From: Clavelina lepadiformis
Lineage: Eukaryota; Chordata; Ascidiacea; Aplousobranchia; Clavelinidae
Length of the DNA stretch: 64,000 nt
Assembly: GCF_947623445.1 (NCBI RefSeq)
Contig: NC_135246.1
Coordinates: 11,639,856 to 11,703,855 of the forward strand
Direction: 5' to 3'
Below, piece after piece: positions 48,310-61,348 of the stretch. Every line of letters starts with the position of its first letter. The first letter of the stretch is position 1. A program made the position numbers and the translations under genes. The notes under the pieces were generated by a model. The model did not search any database. It saw only the letters and a program-made list of their open reading frames with translations, and had not been told where the DNA came from.

Positions 48310-51300
48310 ATGAATGAAATAAGCAAAGAAAAACTGAAACTTATTGATGGTCAGTTTGATGATGTCATGGAGCATATTGGATGGTGCGGGGCCTTCACTC
48401 TTCGTCTGTATGCAGTAATGTTTGTGATTATTATTTGGGGCGCCATGAATATTGCTAGTGCAGTCTTTCTTGTTGCTGATGTTCCACATCAGTGTGCAAT
48501 TGCTGATGATCTAAAAGTTTATGTTGAAGAGGTGTGTAAAAGTATAACGTCAAAACAAGACATTAGTATAAACTTGTATTCCTTTATACTTTTGAATTTT
48601 ATGCACTGTTTCTGGCAAGACTGTATTGTTAATTCTTAACAGTATAGAAAAGTGCTATATATGTGTATAAAATCATGAATTAAGTAAATTTATAAGTTCA
48701 TACTATATGCTTAAAGAGGTTTTTGATTGTTATTTTGACAGTCAATTTAATTAGTCCCATGTTTTAATATGAGTTGTCGGGTCTAGTGCAGAAGTGCACA
48801 ACTGCGTGATGCATTTATACACTAGATCCCCACAACCTGAATTGTGACGTCATTTGGTTCTTCACATCTGTACTAGGCCGTAGTTGTCATCTACTGTAAA
48901 CTTAGGATCAAATATTTGTGTGTATTGTCAGTGCTAACCTTTACCTGATTGGATTGATTGCATTTCACTGGGCTCCCATTACACTGAACTTTTTCCACTC
49001 GAACTGGCTGTCGTCATATAAATTATAGTGCATAAAGTCATGTGTCGAAAATCTAAGATCAAGTAACAACTTACGTTTTCCAAAAGGGTACAAGGAATAT
49101 TTCGTGCAGCAAAGTGTTTTTCACTGAAAAAGGTTGCCGCAAACCAAACAAGGTTGGGAACTACTGATATACAGAAATCCAATTGAACCTGCACTTTCTA
49201 ACACCGGCACTGAATAGTGGCGCCTGATATAGGGTTGTGCCATAAAGAAAATTATTTGCGTTCATGCGAATATCTTCTTGTCAATCCACAATCTATTGAT
49301 GATAAACGATAAATGTTTATCAATATGTTGCCCAATTTTCTCTATGACATGGATACATTTGCTAACAATTTGTATTGTTTCAAAATATAGATTTACTTGT
49401 GGTTAATGTTGTATAAGGGTTTATCATTTTTAGTTGGTCAATTTGTGTTCGCCTGAATCTTTTACTTGGGATATTTGACAAACCTACTTGAATTAGGGTT
49501 AAAATCAACCCATTTCTAGTGCCTGGTAGTGCTGCAGTAGTACCATATGGCCCTCAAAACTGTTTTGTACATATAGAACTTTTATAATTATGATTGTTTC
49601 ATGATTGTATTGCAAATTGATGTCTTGTCCATACGAAGATTAAATGGTTAAATGCTTGGAATCAGGATGGACTAGATATAACACATTCATTATACATTAG
49701 AATATACACATAACATTTCATTAAGGTAGAGCGAAAACCCTGTATGTAAATGAAACATAAGCTGCATTTTTGTATTTAAATTAAGATTGGTATAATATTT
49801 AATACACATTTATGTTATTTAGCTATTAAATTGTTGATTTCTGGTATATATTCATTCTTTAGACTTGCGATTTTAATTGGACCAGTAATCAAGCAAGCTT
49901 AACTGGACCAGTGGAGGATGACAAACTGTCTGTGTGTTTAAGGTTGGTTTTACAGCTGACAACTATCACCTATCTTCATGTATGTGTAGTTATGATTTGT
50001 TGCTGCATTTGATATGTTTCTGATTATTGTATAAACCTACAAGTAGAGATGGTTATACTATAAATTAATTAACTATTGATGGATGTTTTTTTCTAGATAT
50101 ACAAAATCCTCCTTGTTTAACGTTAGTTGTACATATTGGGAGAGTGGCAATGTTACTGGAGACAACCTCACTGAAGAATCTTGCACAAAATGGTCTTATG
50201 ATAATTCTATGTTTACCTCAACACTTGTTACTGACTTGAATCTTGTCTGTGAGAAGAAATGGATGACAAAACTGCCACAACTGTTGCTCATGTTTGGAGT
50301 GTTACTTGGTGCTTTGCTCTGTGGTATAGGATCAGACAGGTATATAGCTTACTTCATCAGTTTTTATCCAAGAAACCCTGCATTGTATGTGTGCATGGAG
50401 CAGCAATTTGCTAGCACGTACTAATGGTAGTTAGGGATCTGCCAAGTGTAAAGAGCTGTGGATTTATGAAATTATGAATGCCATAGCACATTTTGATATT
50501 TGTTAACCTTAAGCAGAATATAATCTGAACCTGCCAGCTCTATCCAGTTCAACTTGTCAAAGTATCTGACAAGCAAGTGAATCATACTTAAATTTTTTAC
50601 CTTGAGTAAAAGAAATCAACCTGTTTTTTTCTGCTTAGATACACAAATCTACTAGAAATTCTTGCCCTTATCTTTACGGTTGTTTACGAGATACAAACGA
50701 AAACATTAGCATTTTGCAGTTTGTTTCTTATTTCTTGTAAAGATTTTGCCTAAATTTGCTTGCAAGATTTGGATTTGTGTTCGATTCAGCACATTCCTAT
50801 TTGCAGCATGCAGTCATTGGAATATTCTTATCATACAGCTTTATTTAGATGGGGTAGAAGAACTTGCTTCTCTATGTCATTGATCATTCTCACAGTATTT
50901 GCACTCCTCACTTCATTTGTGAAAATATTTTGGATTTTCCTGTTAATCCGAATGATGGTTGGAGTAGGTGCTATTGGCCTTTGTGTAAGCGGCGTTGTTT
51001 ATGGTAAAGAAATTAGTTGATTCTAAGGACAGCGTGATTGAAATAACACCAGCATATGTAGTTGTCAAGATGTTTGCTAATAATGAGAAATAATAACCTT
51101 TGTGGATCTGAATAAAAATAGCTGTGGACCATTGATTGTGATAATCATATAATACAATAAACAATAACAAACAATCCTTTCAATTTGTTACTCATGTCAT
51201 GTGTATGTTAATTGATGTCACTATAAGTTCGTTTTTTTCCGTTTACGCAAAAACAATTTATTTATGAATGTTTTTTATTTTCAGCAACTGAGATTACCAG

Positions 51301-53127
51301 TGTTCGTCATCGCGTATTGGTGAATCAGATGTTACAAAGCTCATTTTCCATTGCTTTTATGTTTCTTGCTCTGTTTGCATACTTAGAAAGACGTTGGTTT
51401 TACCTCAATTTGATTCTCTCCATCCCTATTATTGCTTTTGTACCTTTTTATATGTGGTATGCAATCCCACAACATTTGTGTACACTTGGGGTTTCCATGA
51501 TACCGTTAGATATAGCACAGTGATAGGTGTGTTAGGTGTGCTAGTACACAGTATCAAACATACATTGTTTATAGGTTTTCGGATGAGTCTCCACGTTGGC
51601 TACTTTCAAAAGGCAAATCACAGGCTGCTCTAAGAAGCCTGAACCGAATGGCAACTGTCAATAAAACGAATTTATCAGAATTTTTTGATCAGTTTAAGGA
51701 TAATGAAGTTCTTGGTCAGGTATTTAATCAAGAATTTATCAGATTCTAGTAATGCTTGGTTGCCTGGTGATAACTTTGTGTACATAATAGTTTGTGGGAA
51801 TGATGTTTCAAATGGGACAATTTGTTTATTTATAGTATGTAAGCAATTTAAAACTGTTGTCTGCATTGTGTTGCAGGAAAATTTAACCATCCAAGAATCA
51901 GATAAAAGCAAAGCAACAAGGGTACCTTCTTCCACATTGGACATATTTCGAAACCCAACTTTGCGTGTTATGTCCATGATATTATTCTACAATTGGTTTG
52001 CGGTGACATGCATTTATTACGGTCTTACTCTTAACACTGGCTCATTGAACGGCAATCCTTTTCTTAATTTTTTCCTCATTGCACTGGTGGAAATTCCGGC
52101 AAACTTGGGCGCGGTTGCTGTAATCAAAGCCTGGGGGAGGAGGCCAACCATTTGCATCTGCAACGTCATTGCTGGAATTTGTCTGTTGTGTATGATGTTC
52201 ACACCAAACAGTATGTTGCTTCAATTGTGAAAGTAAAAGTTTATGAAGTGTGTATACTGCATTGAATAATGTTGCCCTAAATTTTCATCTGTCCGTTTCT
52301 GTTTCAAGGTGAACCAACCATCAACGTAATGTTGGTTTTAATCGGAAAATTTGGAACCACAGCCTCGTTTAGTTGCATCTACTTGTACACAGCAGAACTT
52401 TATCCAACCCCGCTCAGGTAACGATTTGCAAGAATATACTAACATAGCAACATCTTGAGAAATATTATGATTATGCACCGGCCGTTTAATGCATATAATT
52501 TGCGTTCGGAAAACGATAAAAGAAGAAATAGGGTTTAAGTCGATAGAATCAAACCTTAATATTCCAACTGTCGTTTGTGCGATAACTTAAGATCATCCTG
52601 CGACCAAAAACTTCTGCACAGATTTTGTTAAGTGAAATGTCAGCTGAACTGGAATGAAAGAATTAGTTCATCAATAAAAACAACGTCTTTCACCTGCCTT
52701 GCGTTTCTTGCTTGAAGTCTAGTATACAGTATAATAACTACGTTTTTTGTTCTGCAGAGGAAATGGTGTCGGAATATGCAGCGGATGGGCCCGCATTGGT
52801 GGTATGGTATCACTGTTGATAATAATGCTCGGTGATATCAGCCAAAATTTACCCTTTATTGTGTTCGGTTTCATCGCCGCTCTTGCAGGTAATTTGTCAT
52901 CTGCCGACTTGATCTGCCAATAAATGCAGCATTGCGGTTACGTTCACTCACGTCAACGCATATTAAGTAATAGAGATTTTGCAGGTGTTTCAATACTTCT
53001 ACTACCAGAAACAAAGGGCCTTCCTTTGCCTGATACTACGCACGATACCGAGCAAATGTACAAGCATAGAAGCATCACCTTAGCGAAGCAGTTCGTCCCG
53101 GAGTCGTTACGCAAAAGTTGCTCGTGA
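48310..53127 (+). CDS. SLC22-family organic ion transporter, copy C
   Basis: Ten exons: 48310-48531, 49863-49942, 50097-50339, 50849-51003, 51285-51456, 51575-51719, 51877-52210, 52309-52417, 52758-52888, 52985-53127; 577 residues. Landmarks: TM1 ([20 protein letters not shown]), cysteines and NVS/NVT glycosylation sites in the loop, [24 protein letters not shown] after TM8, [20 protein letters not shown], and [13 protein letters not shown] near the end. The [13 protein letters not shown] motif is more canonical than in copies A and B. It keeps the same exon plan (80- and 155-base exons 2 and 4) but has one fewer intron, because exon 7 covers exons 7 plus 8 of A and B. It is an older paralogue, in tandem with copy B. 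The substrate cannot be inferred. Intron 1 is 1.3 kb and shows no clear element. Confidence 0.9.
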
Positions 53128-54394
53128 CACTTTGATGGTGGCTTAAGACTGGTAGGATTGTCATCATCTGCTATAAAACACCTCAATCGTGGTTTTGCCG
53201 TCCTTGTCTTATGTTGCATGTAGAAATATGTTTTGCTCTTGAAATATTTTTTGCTAACTTCCGTCCCATTTAGCTTTGTTTTGCTTTTTGTTGAGGTTGT
53301 TGGACTTGTCTGGTTCACCCTAAAAATTTATGGTGTGTATGTTACATTAAGAATAACTTTTTATATTTGTATCTGGTATGTGCAGTCTGCATTCAATCTG
53401 TCATGCAAAATTACAACATGCATGGTTGTTGATTAGACTTGTTTGATAATTAAGTATCAGTGCTCTAAACGTTTATCACCATTGGGCGGAAGTAGATTAA
53501 GATTTTTGTGTTATCAGTTGATTGCTACTGATTCTTTAACCACTGGTTGCTTGTGGTTTGTTTTCCGCTGCAGAATCTTGCAAGAACATAGAAACTTTGG
53601 TTTACTTTCATTTATTAACACAGCTGTTATATTAAAAATTTTATGCACATATTTGCAACTTTTTTATGTTATTAAAAATAACATGTTTCTTTCCGGCGGA
53701 GACATGTCATGTTAGTTAATTGGTAAATCCTCTGTACCGCGAATTAAAGTTCTTCCTTTTTCTTAGTTTAAACCGGATGAAGCAAAGTCTCCTTGAATAC
53801 TGTGAAAACTTTCTTAATATGTGTTTGTGTAAGAATAAAATGATCAGTTGGTATAGTGTTCAATGAATTAAAAAACATGCGATATGACATGGTTTGTGGT
53901 AATTCCAAATTATCTGATGATGATTATTATATATATACCAAGCCGTGTTTAAGTTGAGCAAAAACTTTCCTCAGTGTGAAGATAAAGATAATAATTGCGC
54001 AAGCTCTGCACGATGCACAACGCTGGTGTTGAGAACAAGGCAGCAAAAACATATAACCAAGTAACTACTTGTTGACTCGTTAAACGGGTGGTTAGAGTCC
54101 TGGATTTGCAATAATGCGGGTCGTGTTTAATAGGCTACGCAGTAGCGCTACCGTTTTTAAGTCCTTGGGCAAGGTATGAGTAATGCCTCTTGCTATTTCT
54201 TTTTCTTTAGTCTATTTAGCATTGCTTACATAATCTAGTTCAGCAGCTATACACAGATTAGCACACTCCTTTTGAACGTTGACTGCCGAATCTTTCTTTG
54301 CTTTCTATTGTTAGTTTTCATTCAATCGGGATGCACAAAATCTCGATTGGGACGAAAACATTTGTGTCCACAAGCTGGCACAGCATTTTTACTA
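53128..54394. other. Intergenic, 3' region of SLC22 copy C, with a SINE-like repeat
   Basis: Holds the 3' UTR of copy C (AATAAA-like words near 53836) and the SINE-like copy at 54071-54196. The rest shows nothing recognisable. Confidence 0.4.
54071..54196 (+). repeat. tRNA-derived SINE-like copy 2
   Basis: Head with GGGTGGTTAGAGTCCTGG, then ATAATGCGGGTCGTG, then the tail word AAGTCCTTGGGCAAGG. It parallels the minus-strand copy at 2251-2370 segment by segment. The heads resemble a tRNA with box A and a degraded box B. It lies between SLC22 copy C and the minus-strand gene at 54395-55607. Confidence 0.55.
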
Positions 54395-55607
54395 TCATCG
54401 GTCAAATCTAGCTTGTTCGTCGTATCCGGGCTTCCTCATTGCTGGGACATGCATTGGATTGTGCTTGTATATTTGATGGATGTTGTCAGTTTTCTTCAAA
54501 TGCTTACCAGTGTCTTCGGTTTCAGCTGGTTCATGAAAATCAAGCAATTCCTCAAGCTCTTTGCTGAACTCTAGTTGGTGTCTTGCTGCACTTAAATGGT
54601 CTAAAAAGGCTTAAATTAAATGTTCTTTCCACGAACAAGCAAAATGTGAATTGTGAATTTGTTTAAGAATCGCACCATACCTGACTGAAGCAATGATTCC
54701 AGTGTGAGTTGTACAATTGATTCTTGATTGGATTTGGTGACATCTTTTTTGTACAAAGTAAAGCACATTTGTCAGATTTGTGTGAAAAACAGACAAAAGC
54801 TAAAAAAAATCCAGAAACCTTACTGTGTCAATGTCCAAATTAACTCTACTTGATGATGGCGTTGAAGTACTTGTCTGTCTGTGACATGATAAAAATTTCA
54901 GGCATAACTTTGAAAACATTCACGGAACGATATTGCAAAAATATTGCATAAAAATGTCAAATACACTGGAAATCTCCTCATATTATTTTTTTTCATTCAC
55001 CTCCAAAAGAACTGGTAACATTACTAGTGCTTCGTATTTTAGGACTTGTAGCAGTTAGATCACCTCCCATAGAACCTCCTGTAACTATGTGACTGTTTGC
55101 ATTGGGTTTCAACGCTGGACCAAATGGTTTGCAAAAGAGGGAAACGGGTCGTTTTCTTTTTTTGGGTTCTTTTACCCAATATCGAAACTTAGCTTTTGTA
55201 GTTGTCTATGCAATGCGAAATATATCAATATATTCATTAACTGTAATCACTATTATTGCTGCCCCATGTAGAAAAAATAACAGGACTACCCTGATTTAGA
55301 TTAACAATTTCTTGGTATTAACGCTTGAAACTGGTATGACAAAAAACTAATTGCTATCTTATTAGGTATTCTTTTTAAAAAGGCGTTACATAAAAAGTGT
55401 AAAAAACAAACAAGTAACCACACCTTGGTATTTTCTTCTCATTTGCTTTACGACAGCTTGATAATTGACTGGCCAAACATGACAAAAATTTATGCAAGAT
55501 GTCAGTCAGCAATGACAAAATAGTAGTAAATTATAGTAGACGTACTTACTCCTTTTAATTTTCCCATTTCTTGACATGTTGGTCAAGTTTCCATTTGCAG
55601 TAAACAT
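54395..55607 (-). CDS. Unrecognised small multi-exon gene
   Basis: Five exons on the complement, 5' to 3': 55607-55550, 55468-55424, 55192-55001, 54743-54681, 54585-54395, ending TGA. All joins are in phase 1 with GT-AG signals, giving 182 residues. The protein is soluble-looking. It has a basic N-terminal third (QAVVKQMRRKYQ, KFRYWVKEPKKRKRP, a likely nuclear localisation signal), a Ser/Thr-rich middle, an acidic predicted helix (EFSKELEELLDFHEPAETED) and a tail ending PAMRKPGYDEQARFDR. I do not recognise the family. A possible upstream start at about 56020 (MRGKRQQRPKAS, ending 55911) plus a 17-base exon near 55860 also fit the phase, so the N terminus is open. It is convergent with SLC22 copy C. 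Confidence 0.55.
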
Positions 55608-58003
55608 ACAGGCAAATTCTTGTGCTATAGATATTTTTGTCTAACAGTAACAACAATAAAATTTAACCTGCAAGCAGTGAGGGGTTAAGTAAAAGTATGT
55701 ACATAGTCATTTGAAAGTGACATCACTACCAAGTCAGTTAGATATTATAGTGTAATTTGAATCAGTTGGGAAGCCCATATCTGAAATTAAAGCTAAAAAG
55801 AATACATTCTAATGTATATATAAACATACTGCATATGATTGCACAAAAGTTGAGAATACCTGGTCTTAAGAGCCGTCTCAGTCAAACAATTTATGATACT
55901 ATGCCATGATTCATAACTTACAATACAGTATTGCAGATTATACTTTGCACAATTGAAGCCTTTGGGCGTTGCTGCCTTTTCCCTCTCATTGTTTGCTAAT
56001 GGAAATTTATTTAATTTTATCACACTGCAATCAGCAGCATTTTATTTTTCGTTCCTTAACCACAGACAATACAAAACGCAAACAATAGAAAAAATTGTGA
56101 GTTCTCAGTAACATATGCCACCTGACCATTTATGTTAATGCCACTTTTGCTGTACCATATTTTTGTTTAAAGAATCAATATCACTGCAAGTACGTTATGC
56201 AGCCCATTGTCAAAAAAGGCGGTTAGATTAAAAGGGGTATGAAAAAAATTATATTAATTATTTAGGGTTTAACTGAAGCTAGATTAAAACTGCTGGAAGG
56301 AAGATTTAGATTGATACCAGTATTTTATGGAACTGTGGAATAATATTCAAGCTAGCTTAACAAGGAACTGCAAATAATAGTTTCGAACGCATTATCTGTT
56401 CCTGCAAACTAGTGACAGCCTTTTGGTAGGCAAAATGCAGAAACTGTGGGCTATGTTTTCAAGAAGTATTGTCTACATGTGAAACATTCGGTTGCAGCAA
56501 GCATAGTCTTTATAAATCTTGTTTGTGTAGCTGCCATGCATTCCACAATGGGTAACTGGCAGTCGGTGAGAGAGACGTCGCCCAAATTGCAAAGTTAGGC
56601 ACGGAAGAAGCCAATATTGTTTTTCATAAACGTTAATGACGCACTTTGAACTTGACAGCATAAGGTGCATGTTCGTACTTAATGATAGGGACAGAAGCTG
56701 CAAACTCAATTACTCAGCAGTCCGGAACGCTTACTATCACTAGCTGACAATCATCATGATAGATGCAATATTTAATATTCTACTGAAGTGTGTTTCAAAG
56801 TAACTTATAGGCCTAGTTGCAAACATTTTAGTGTGTCGGTGCAGTACCGAAATACTGGTAGCCTGTACTAAATGTCTGCCTTCGTGGGTTTGGTGGCCAT
56901 GCTAACCTACCATCTTATAGCACAATTGCATTATTGGTATCTTGCATGTTTTAAGCTCTTGGGCTTTGCCCCTTTTTCTTGCTCATTAACTGTTTGTGAG
57001 CATGTGTTTTTGTTGTGCTACGTCTACAATGGTTAGCATTGTAGCTTACGCTCCGCACAGTTAATGGCGAAAGATAAACAATACAATAATACAATAAAAA
57101 AAACGCCAAAAAAATTTCTATTTGGCACCATGGGTTAAACCTGGATAAACGCAATTACGTAACGTAGCTTGTTATTTTGTTTTATGCATTATCCATCTTT
57201 AGGTGTAAGGAATTAAAAATATTTTCAGTTATGTTCGAAGATTGTTTTAGGCGCCATAACAATGCGAAAATGGCACAGGACTTTCCCGCTTGGATGTAAA
57301 ATTTGGACGTAAACTGCAGCTGACTTGTTTGAAACATGGCATCTGGCGTGTGCCACTTTTGCAGAATCCCCTGTTTGGAAAACTTTTTTCTTTTCACTTT
57401 TGTATGTTCATTTTATTTCCATCTTAGTGATGACTCTGATGAGTGACAAGAAATTGTGCTGACGTAGTTGGCCACAAACATATTTGCAGCGATGATATAA
57501 TTAATTACAATACCGCAACTAAGACAGGAAAATGTGGCAAGGCCTACAAGGCGAAAACGTGAGCTATAAATTTTAGTGCCAGCACGTCGAAAGTACGAAC
57601 CTATAGACAAATACTGTAAATACATGAATTCTGGTTGAATTCTCTAAGGAAAAGCAATAGGCTAGTAAAATCTAAAATGTACCATATTTCACTTTGAGCA
57701 GTGTAGGCTATATGTGTATTCCGGTCATTGTAAAACAGTAAAATGAAGGGGGACACGAATAACATAAAAAAGGATTCAGAGCATTAAAACCTATGACCGT
57801 TAGGAAAAGTGTCTCACATGAGTCATGAACAGTACCTCTAAAGCGGCAGTGACAAAGATAAACCATAACAATCTTTATTTTATGTGTTCATAATACAGTG
57901 TGACAATCAAAAATGCCTATTGCCTAGCCTATGTTTAATTTCTTTGCTCCATTATGATTACACATTATATTCTTTTTGTCCAAAATTTTTTCTTGTTTTC
58001 TAG
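55608..58003. other. Interval between the unrecognised gene and CCDC174
   Basis: These two genes point away from each other, so the interval should hold both promoters. Possible extra 5' exons of the unrecognised gene lie near 55860-56020. The 5' UTR and perhaps a first coding exon of CCDC174 may lie left of 58003. No repeat with clear ends was seen. Confidence 0.4.
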
Positions 58004-58032
58004 CCATCATCCCAGCTGTTTTTACCAAAATT

Positions 58033-61000
58033 ATGTTAAACCTAAAGTCTGAACTCTTGAAAAAAGAGCAAGAATTTAAGCAGCAGAAATCTGGAGTAGA
58101 TGACAAAAAAGGTATGTATGTACTGTTATTAAGTGGGCTGTCACTATTTCATCTGAAAAACTTGCATGTTCAAAGCTAGCCTATATTTTATGGTTTCTTA
58201 CTAATTTGACTTAAATTTACAACATGTTAAATTAAAGTAAATCTTCCGTCCAATCTAATGTAGTTAACCCGAAATAGCTTAAATTGAACTTATGCATACC
58301 AGTTCTCCTAACCTCCCACTGTGGGCTGTGTGACCAACTTACAGTGAAATGGTCATTTTGTTAAGTGTTGTACATTTTAATTTCTTATAATGTTATTCTA
58401 TCTGATTCACGGTGATAATAATAGAAATATGGTTATTTACATAAATATTCGATTCTATTGAATCAAGCTTGCAGCAATCTCTGGTTGTTAGATTACGTGT
58501 CCTTCTCTGCCAACACTAATTGCAGACAAACTGTAGTACAAAATCTCAAACTAAAACGTTTATGCCGACTAGTGAAACACATTCTTTGACATCCAGCCAG
58601 CATGCTTGCCTAGCTCGCACATTGCAACCTGCAGATGAATTAGTTATAATAGCTGTATTTTCAAGATTCCAAGCTAGGCTTTTCTTAAGTACATTTCGAC
58701 TTGAAATATAACATATATATACTTATTGTAATGATTGTCTTGTATCTATTTATATTATTTCTTCTGTTTTTCCATGCAAAGGTTTGAGAAAACCTTTATC
58801 ATGGATGAAGAAACAGTCCGAGAAAAAGGTTAAGGTTAAAGAAGAAAAAAAGAGGCCTACTGATCTTACTGATATTGAAAATGAGAAGTATAACAAAGTG
58901 CAGTAAGTTGATTTCATCAATCTGTTTGTGATCAACTACTGGGCTCTGAAACAATAGAAAATGTTTTTATAGTGAAGTCTTATGCATAGAGACCTGTATT
59001 TTTTTAGAGCAATTTTAGAAGCAAAGTCTAAGATGTATAACAAAATGACCTCTGGTGACATAATTCCTGATAGTGAGGAGTCGGAGGTAGGTTTGCGATT
59101 CTTTGTCAGAGGAGTGAAATTTTTTCATTTGACTATTTATGATGCAGATGTTCCTGGTGGATTTTGAACAGAAATCAATTGAAGCATGGCGGGAAAAAAG
59201 AGAGAAAGGTACAGCTTTTACAGTTTAAGTACTTTTACAACATTTTGCATACCGGTAACACAACAATGGTATATCAAGCGAATGATTAACAACACAAAAA
59301 AGTTTGTATTTCACTTAAAATCTGAAATCGTTTAAGATGTTGGAAAAATTTATGGATGAGTATTGTTTTGATCAGTTAGGGTTTTTAGATTTGTTTCAAA
59401 AATTTGTTCAGGAGAAAGCATCAATCCTGATGTTAATGTGAAGACAAATGCAAAGCAATTCGTAAAAGATGCCAAGGACGAATGGTAAGAGTAACTCAGT
59501 CTGCTTGATTTTATTTTCTCATGAGTTTGATTATTCTTCTGTCCATTTAAGGGTTGAATACATTGATAGTCTTGGCAGAACACGCACTTGCTTAAAAACA
59601 GATCTACCCAGGCTTGAAAGGATCGACGAAAAGTTGAGTGGGGACCAACCAAAGGTATGTTATTTACTCTTACACTGCCAATTTTTACAAGAACTTTTTA
59701 AACAAAGCGCACCATTTCTTTAGCAAAGAACTTTGATGTCTGATGACATGAGAAGGGAAGAAGAGAGGTTGAAATGGGAAGATGAAGTTCTGAATGAGCA
59801 GGAGGAAGTCCACTATGAAAACTTACGTTTCAGAGGTAAATTGTCCTCAAAAATTACAAGGTACGATGACAATGAAACATTCTCATCTGTGTTACTTTCA
59901 TTTATTTTCAGAGAACAGAGAGCTGGGTGTTGGTTACTTTGCATTTTCTGGAAAGACTGAGGAGAGGGAAGAACAACTAAAGAGGCTGGATCAACTAAGG
60001 ATGGAAACCGAGAAGCAAAAGCAAGCAAATGAAGCTAAGAAAGAAAAAGAAAAGGTGACATCATCATATCTGGTTCAATTCATTACCTATGATTAACTTT
60101 CCCATCAATGAAATATTTTGTGATCAATTCAAGTTCACATAAATGTGAATATTTTTGTAGAAAATGCTTGCAACAAGATTAGAAAAAGTTAGACAGAAGA
60201 GAGTCAAACAGCTGCAAAAGCAAGGTAAAGAAGTTCCAAGTTCATTGCTACAACCAATTGAAGTTGAACCAGAAAAGGAAAAAGAAGTGGTAAGAAATCA
60301 GCTACAGTACACCACGCAAATTGCTGGTGTCAAGTCTTATGTCACTGAAGTACCTAATGCTTTGTTACAGAAGTTTCAAAATGTACCTACCCATTGGCTA
60401 ATATAATCTTTGCTATCAATCAGTAAAGCCTACCATCTTTATAAATCACTTACCCAATCTTGAACAATGGTGTAGGCGTAGGAAATAGCTTAGCTGATAC
60501 TAGTACGACTATTTAAACCAAGTATAAGTAACGGACTACCTATAGTAAAAAGTCTCATGCAAACAAGGTTGTCAAAGAAGTAGCAAAATCTGATGACGAA
60601 GAAGTTAAAACTTCTGCTGGAAGTAATGCAAGCAAGATGAGAGACTGGGATGCCGGAAAAGGTGACTTGGTTTTCATCATGCTATTGGTATCCACTTTCG
60701 TTTTTGACTAATTCATTTAAACAGAGTGGCAACCTGCACAACCCATGAAAGTGCCAAAAAGCTGGAAAGATCCTCACGATGAACGCCTAGATGAATTCGC
60801 CCCTCCATCTTTTTATTTCAATGGGAGTGGTCCAAAAAGAAGCAAGAAAGATGCCTCCTATAACTCCAGTGAAGATCCAGACCTACCTCCCAAACAACAG
60901 CAAATCGAAATCCCTCCAAACATTTCAACCTCAAGCAAATCCCTAACCAATAATGAAAGAATTGATGATTTAATAAGCACAATTAGAAGGACTACTAGCG

Positions 61001-61170
61001 ATCAACCTGCCATAGATAAAAAGATATCCGCTGACAAGACAATACAATCTTCAAGTAAGAAAAGCGAAGAAGAACTGCAACCTTTTGTGCCTTCAAGCAA
61101 GCCAATTACGATGAAACTGAAACCAAAACCTAGCACAATTTTACAAACAAACTCGATATTGAATGAATGA
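58033..61170 (+). CDS. CCDC174: CCDC174-like nuclear coiled-coil protein
   Basis: Eleven exons: 58004(58033)-58111, 58782-58902, 59008-59086, 59148-59208, 59412-59484, 59552-59654, 59724-59835, 59912-60054, 60161-60289, 60568-60661, 60725-61170; 479 residues from the ATG at 58033 (human CCDC174 is about 467). Matches in order: NLKSELLKKEQEFKQQK, KMYNKMTSGDIIPDSEESE, MFLVDFEQKSIEAWREKREK, EWVEYIDSLGRTRTCLKTDL, LMSDDMRREEERLKWED, VHYENLRFRENRELGVGYFA, MRDWDAGKEW and DEFAPPSFYF. The protein is rich in charged coiled-coil helices. The human protein is nuclear and associated with the exon junction and splicing machinery. The frame is open upstream of 58033 to an acceptor at 58003, so a short first coding exon may be missing. 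Convergent with NPAT, with 178 bases between stop codons. Confidence 0.88.
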
Positions 61171-61236
61171 GTGTTCACCTAGTAATATTTTTTTTACAAA
61201 ACGGTGATAATCAAATCATTTGCAATGATAATATAC

Positions 61237-61242
61237 TTTATT
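61237..61242 (-). terminator. Candidate poly(A) signal of the NPAT-like gene
   Basis: TTTATT on the plus strand reads AATAAA on the minus strand, about 106 bases past the NPAT-like stop codon and between the two convergent stop codons. Position and sequence fit, but no cleavage data are available. Confidence 0.4.
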
Positions 61243-61348
61243 ATAGTTAAAATGGAAAGTGCACAAGAAAATAGAAATGTTGATATTGTAATTTGGAAAC
61301 GAAATGAAAACTTAAAGTGAGAAGTAAAAACACATTACACTTTTTGTA

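Noticed and set aside
49000-49200. Possible hAT-type end (AAGGTTGGGAACTACTG) in intron 1 of SLC22 copy C
   Set aside because: No matching inverted end or target duplication was found on the left, so boundaries could not be supported.
54272-54574. 100-codon plus-strand frame
   Set aside because: It overlaps in antisense the last exon of the minus-strand gene, which has coherent splice phases.
54824-54880. Extra minus-strand exon (TSTSTPSSSRVNLDIDT) in the unrecognised gene
   Set aside because: Its open frames do not match the phase-1 joins on both sides; inclusion would break the frame, so it may be a cassette exon or chance.
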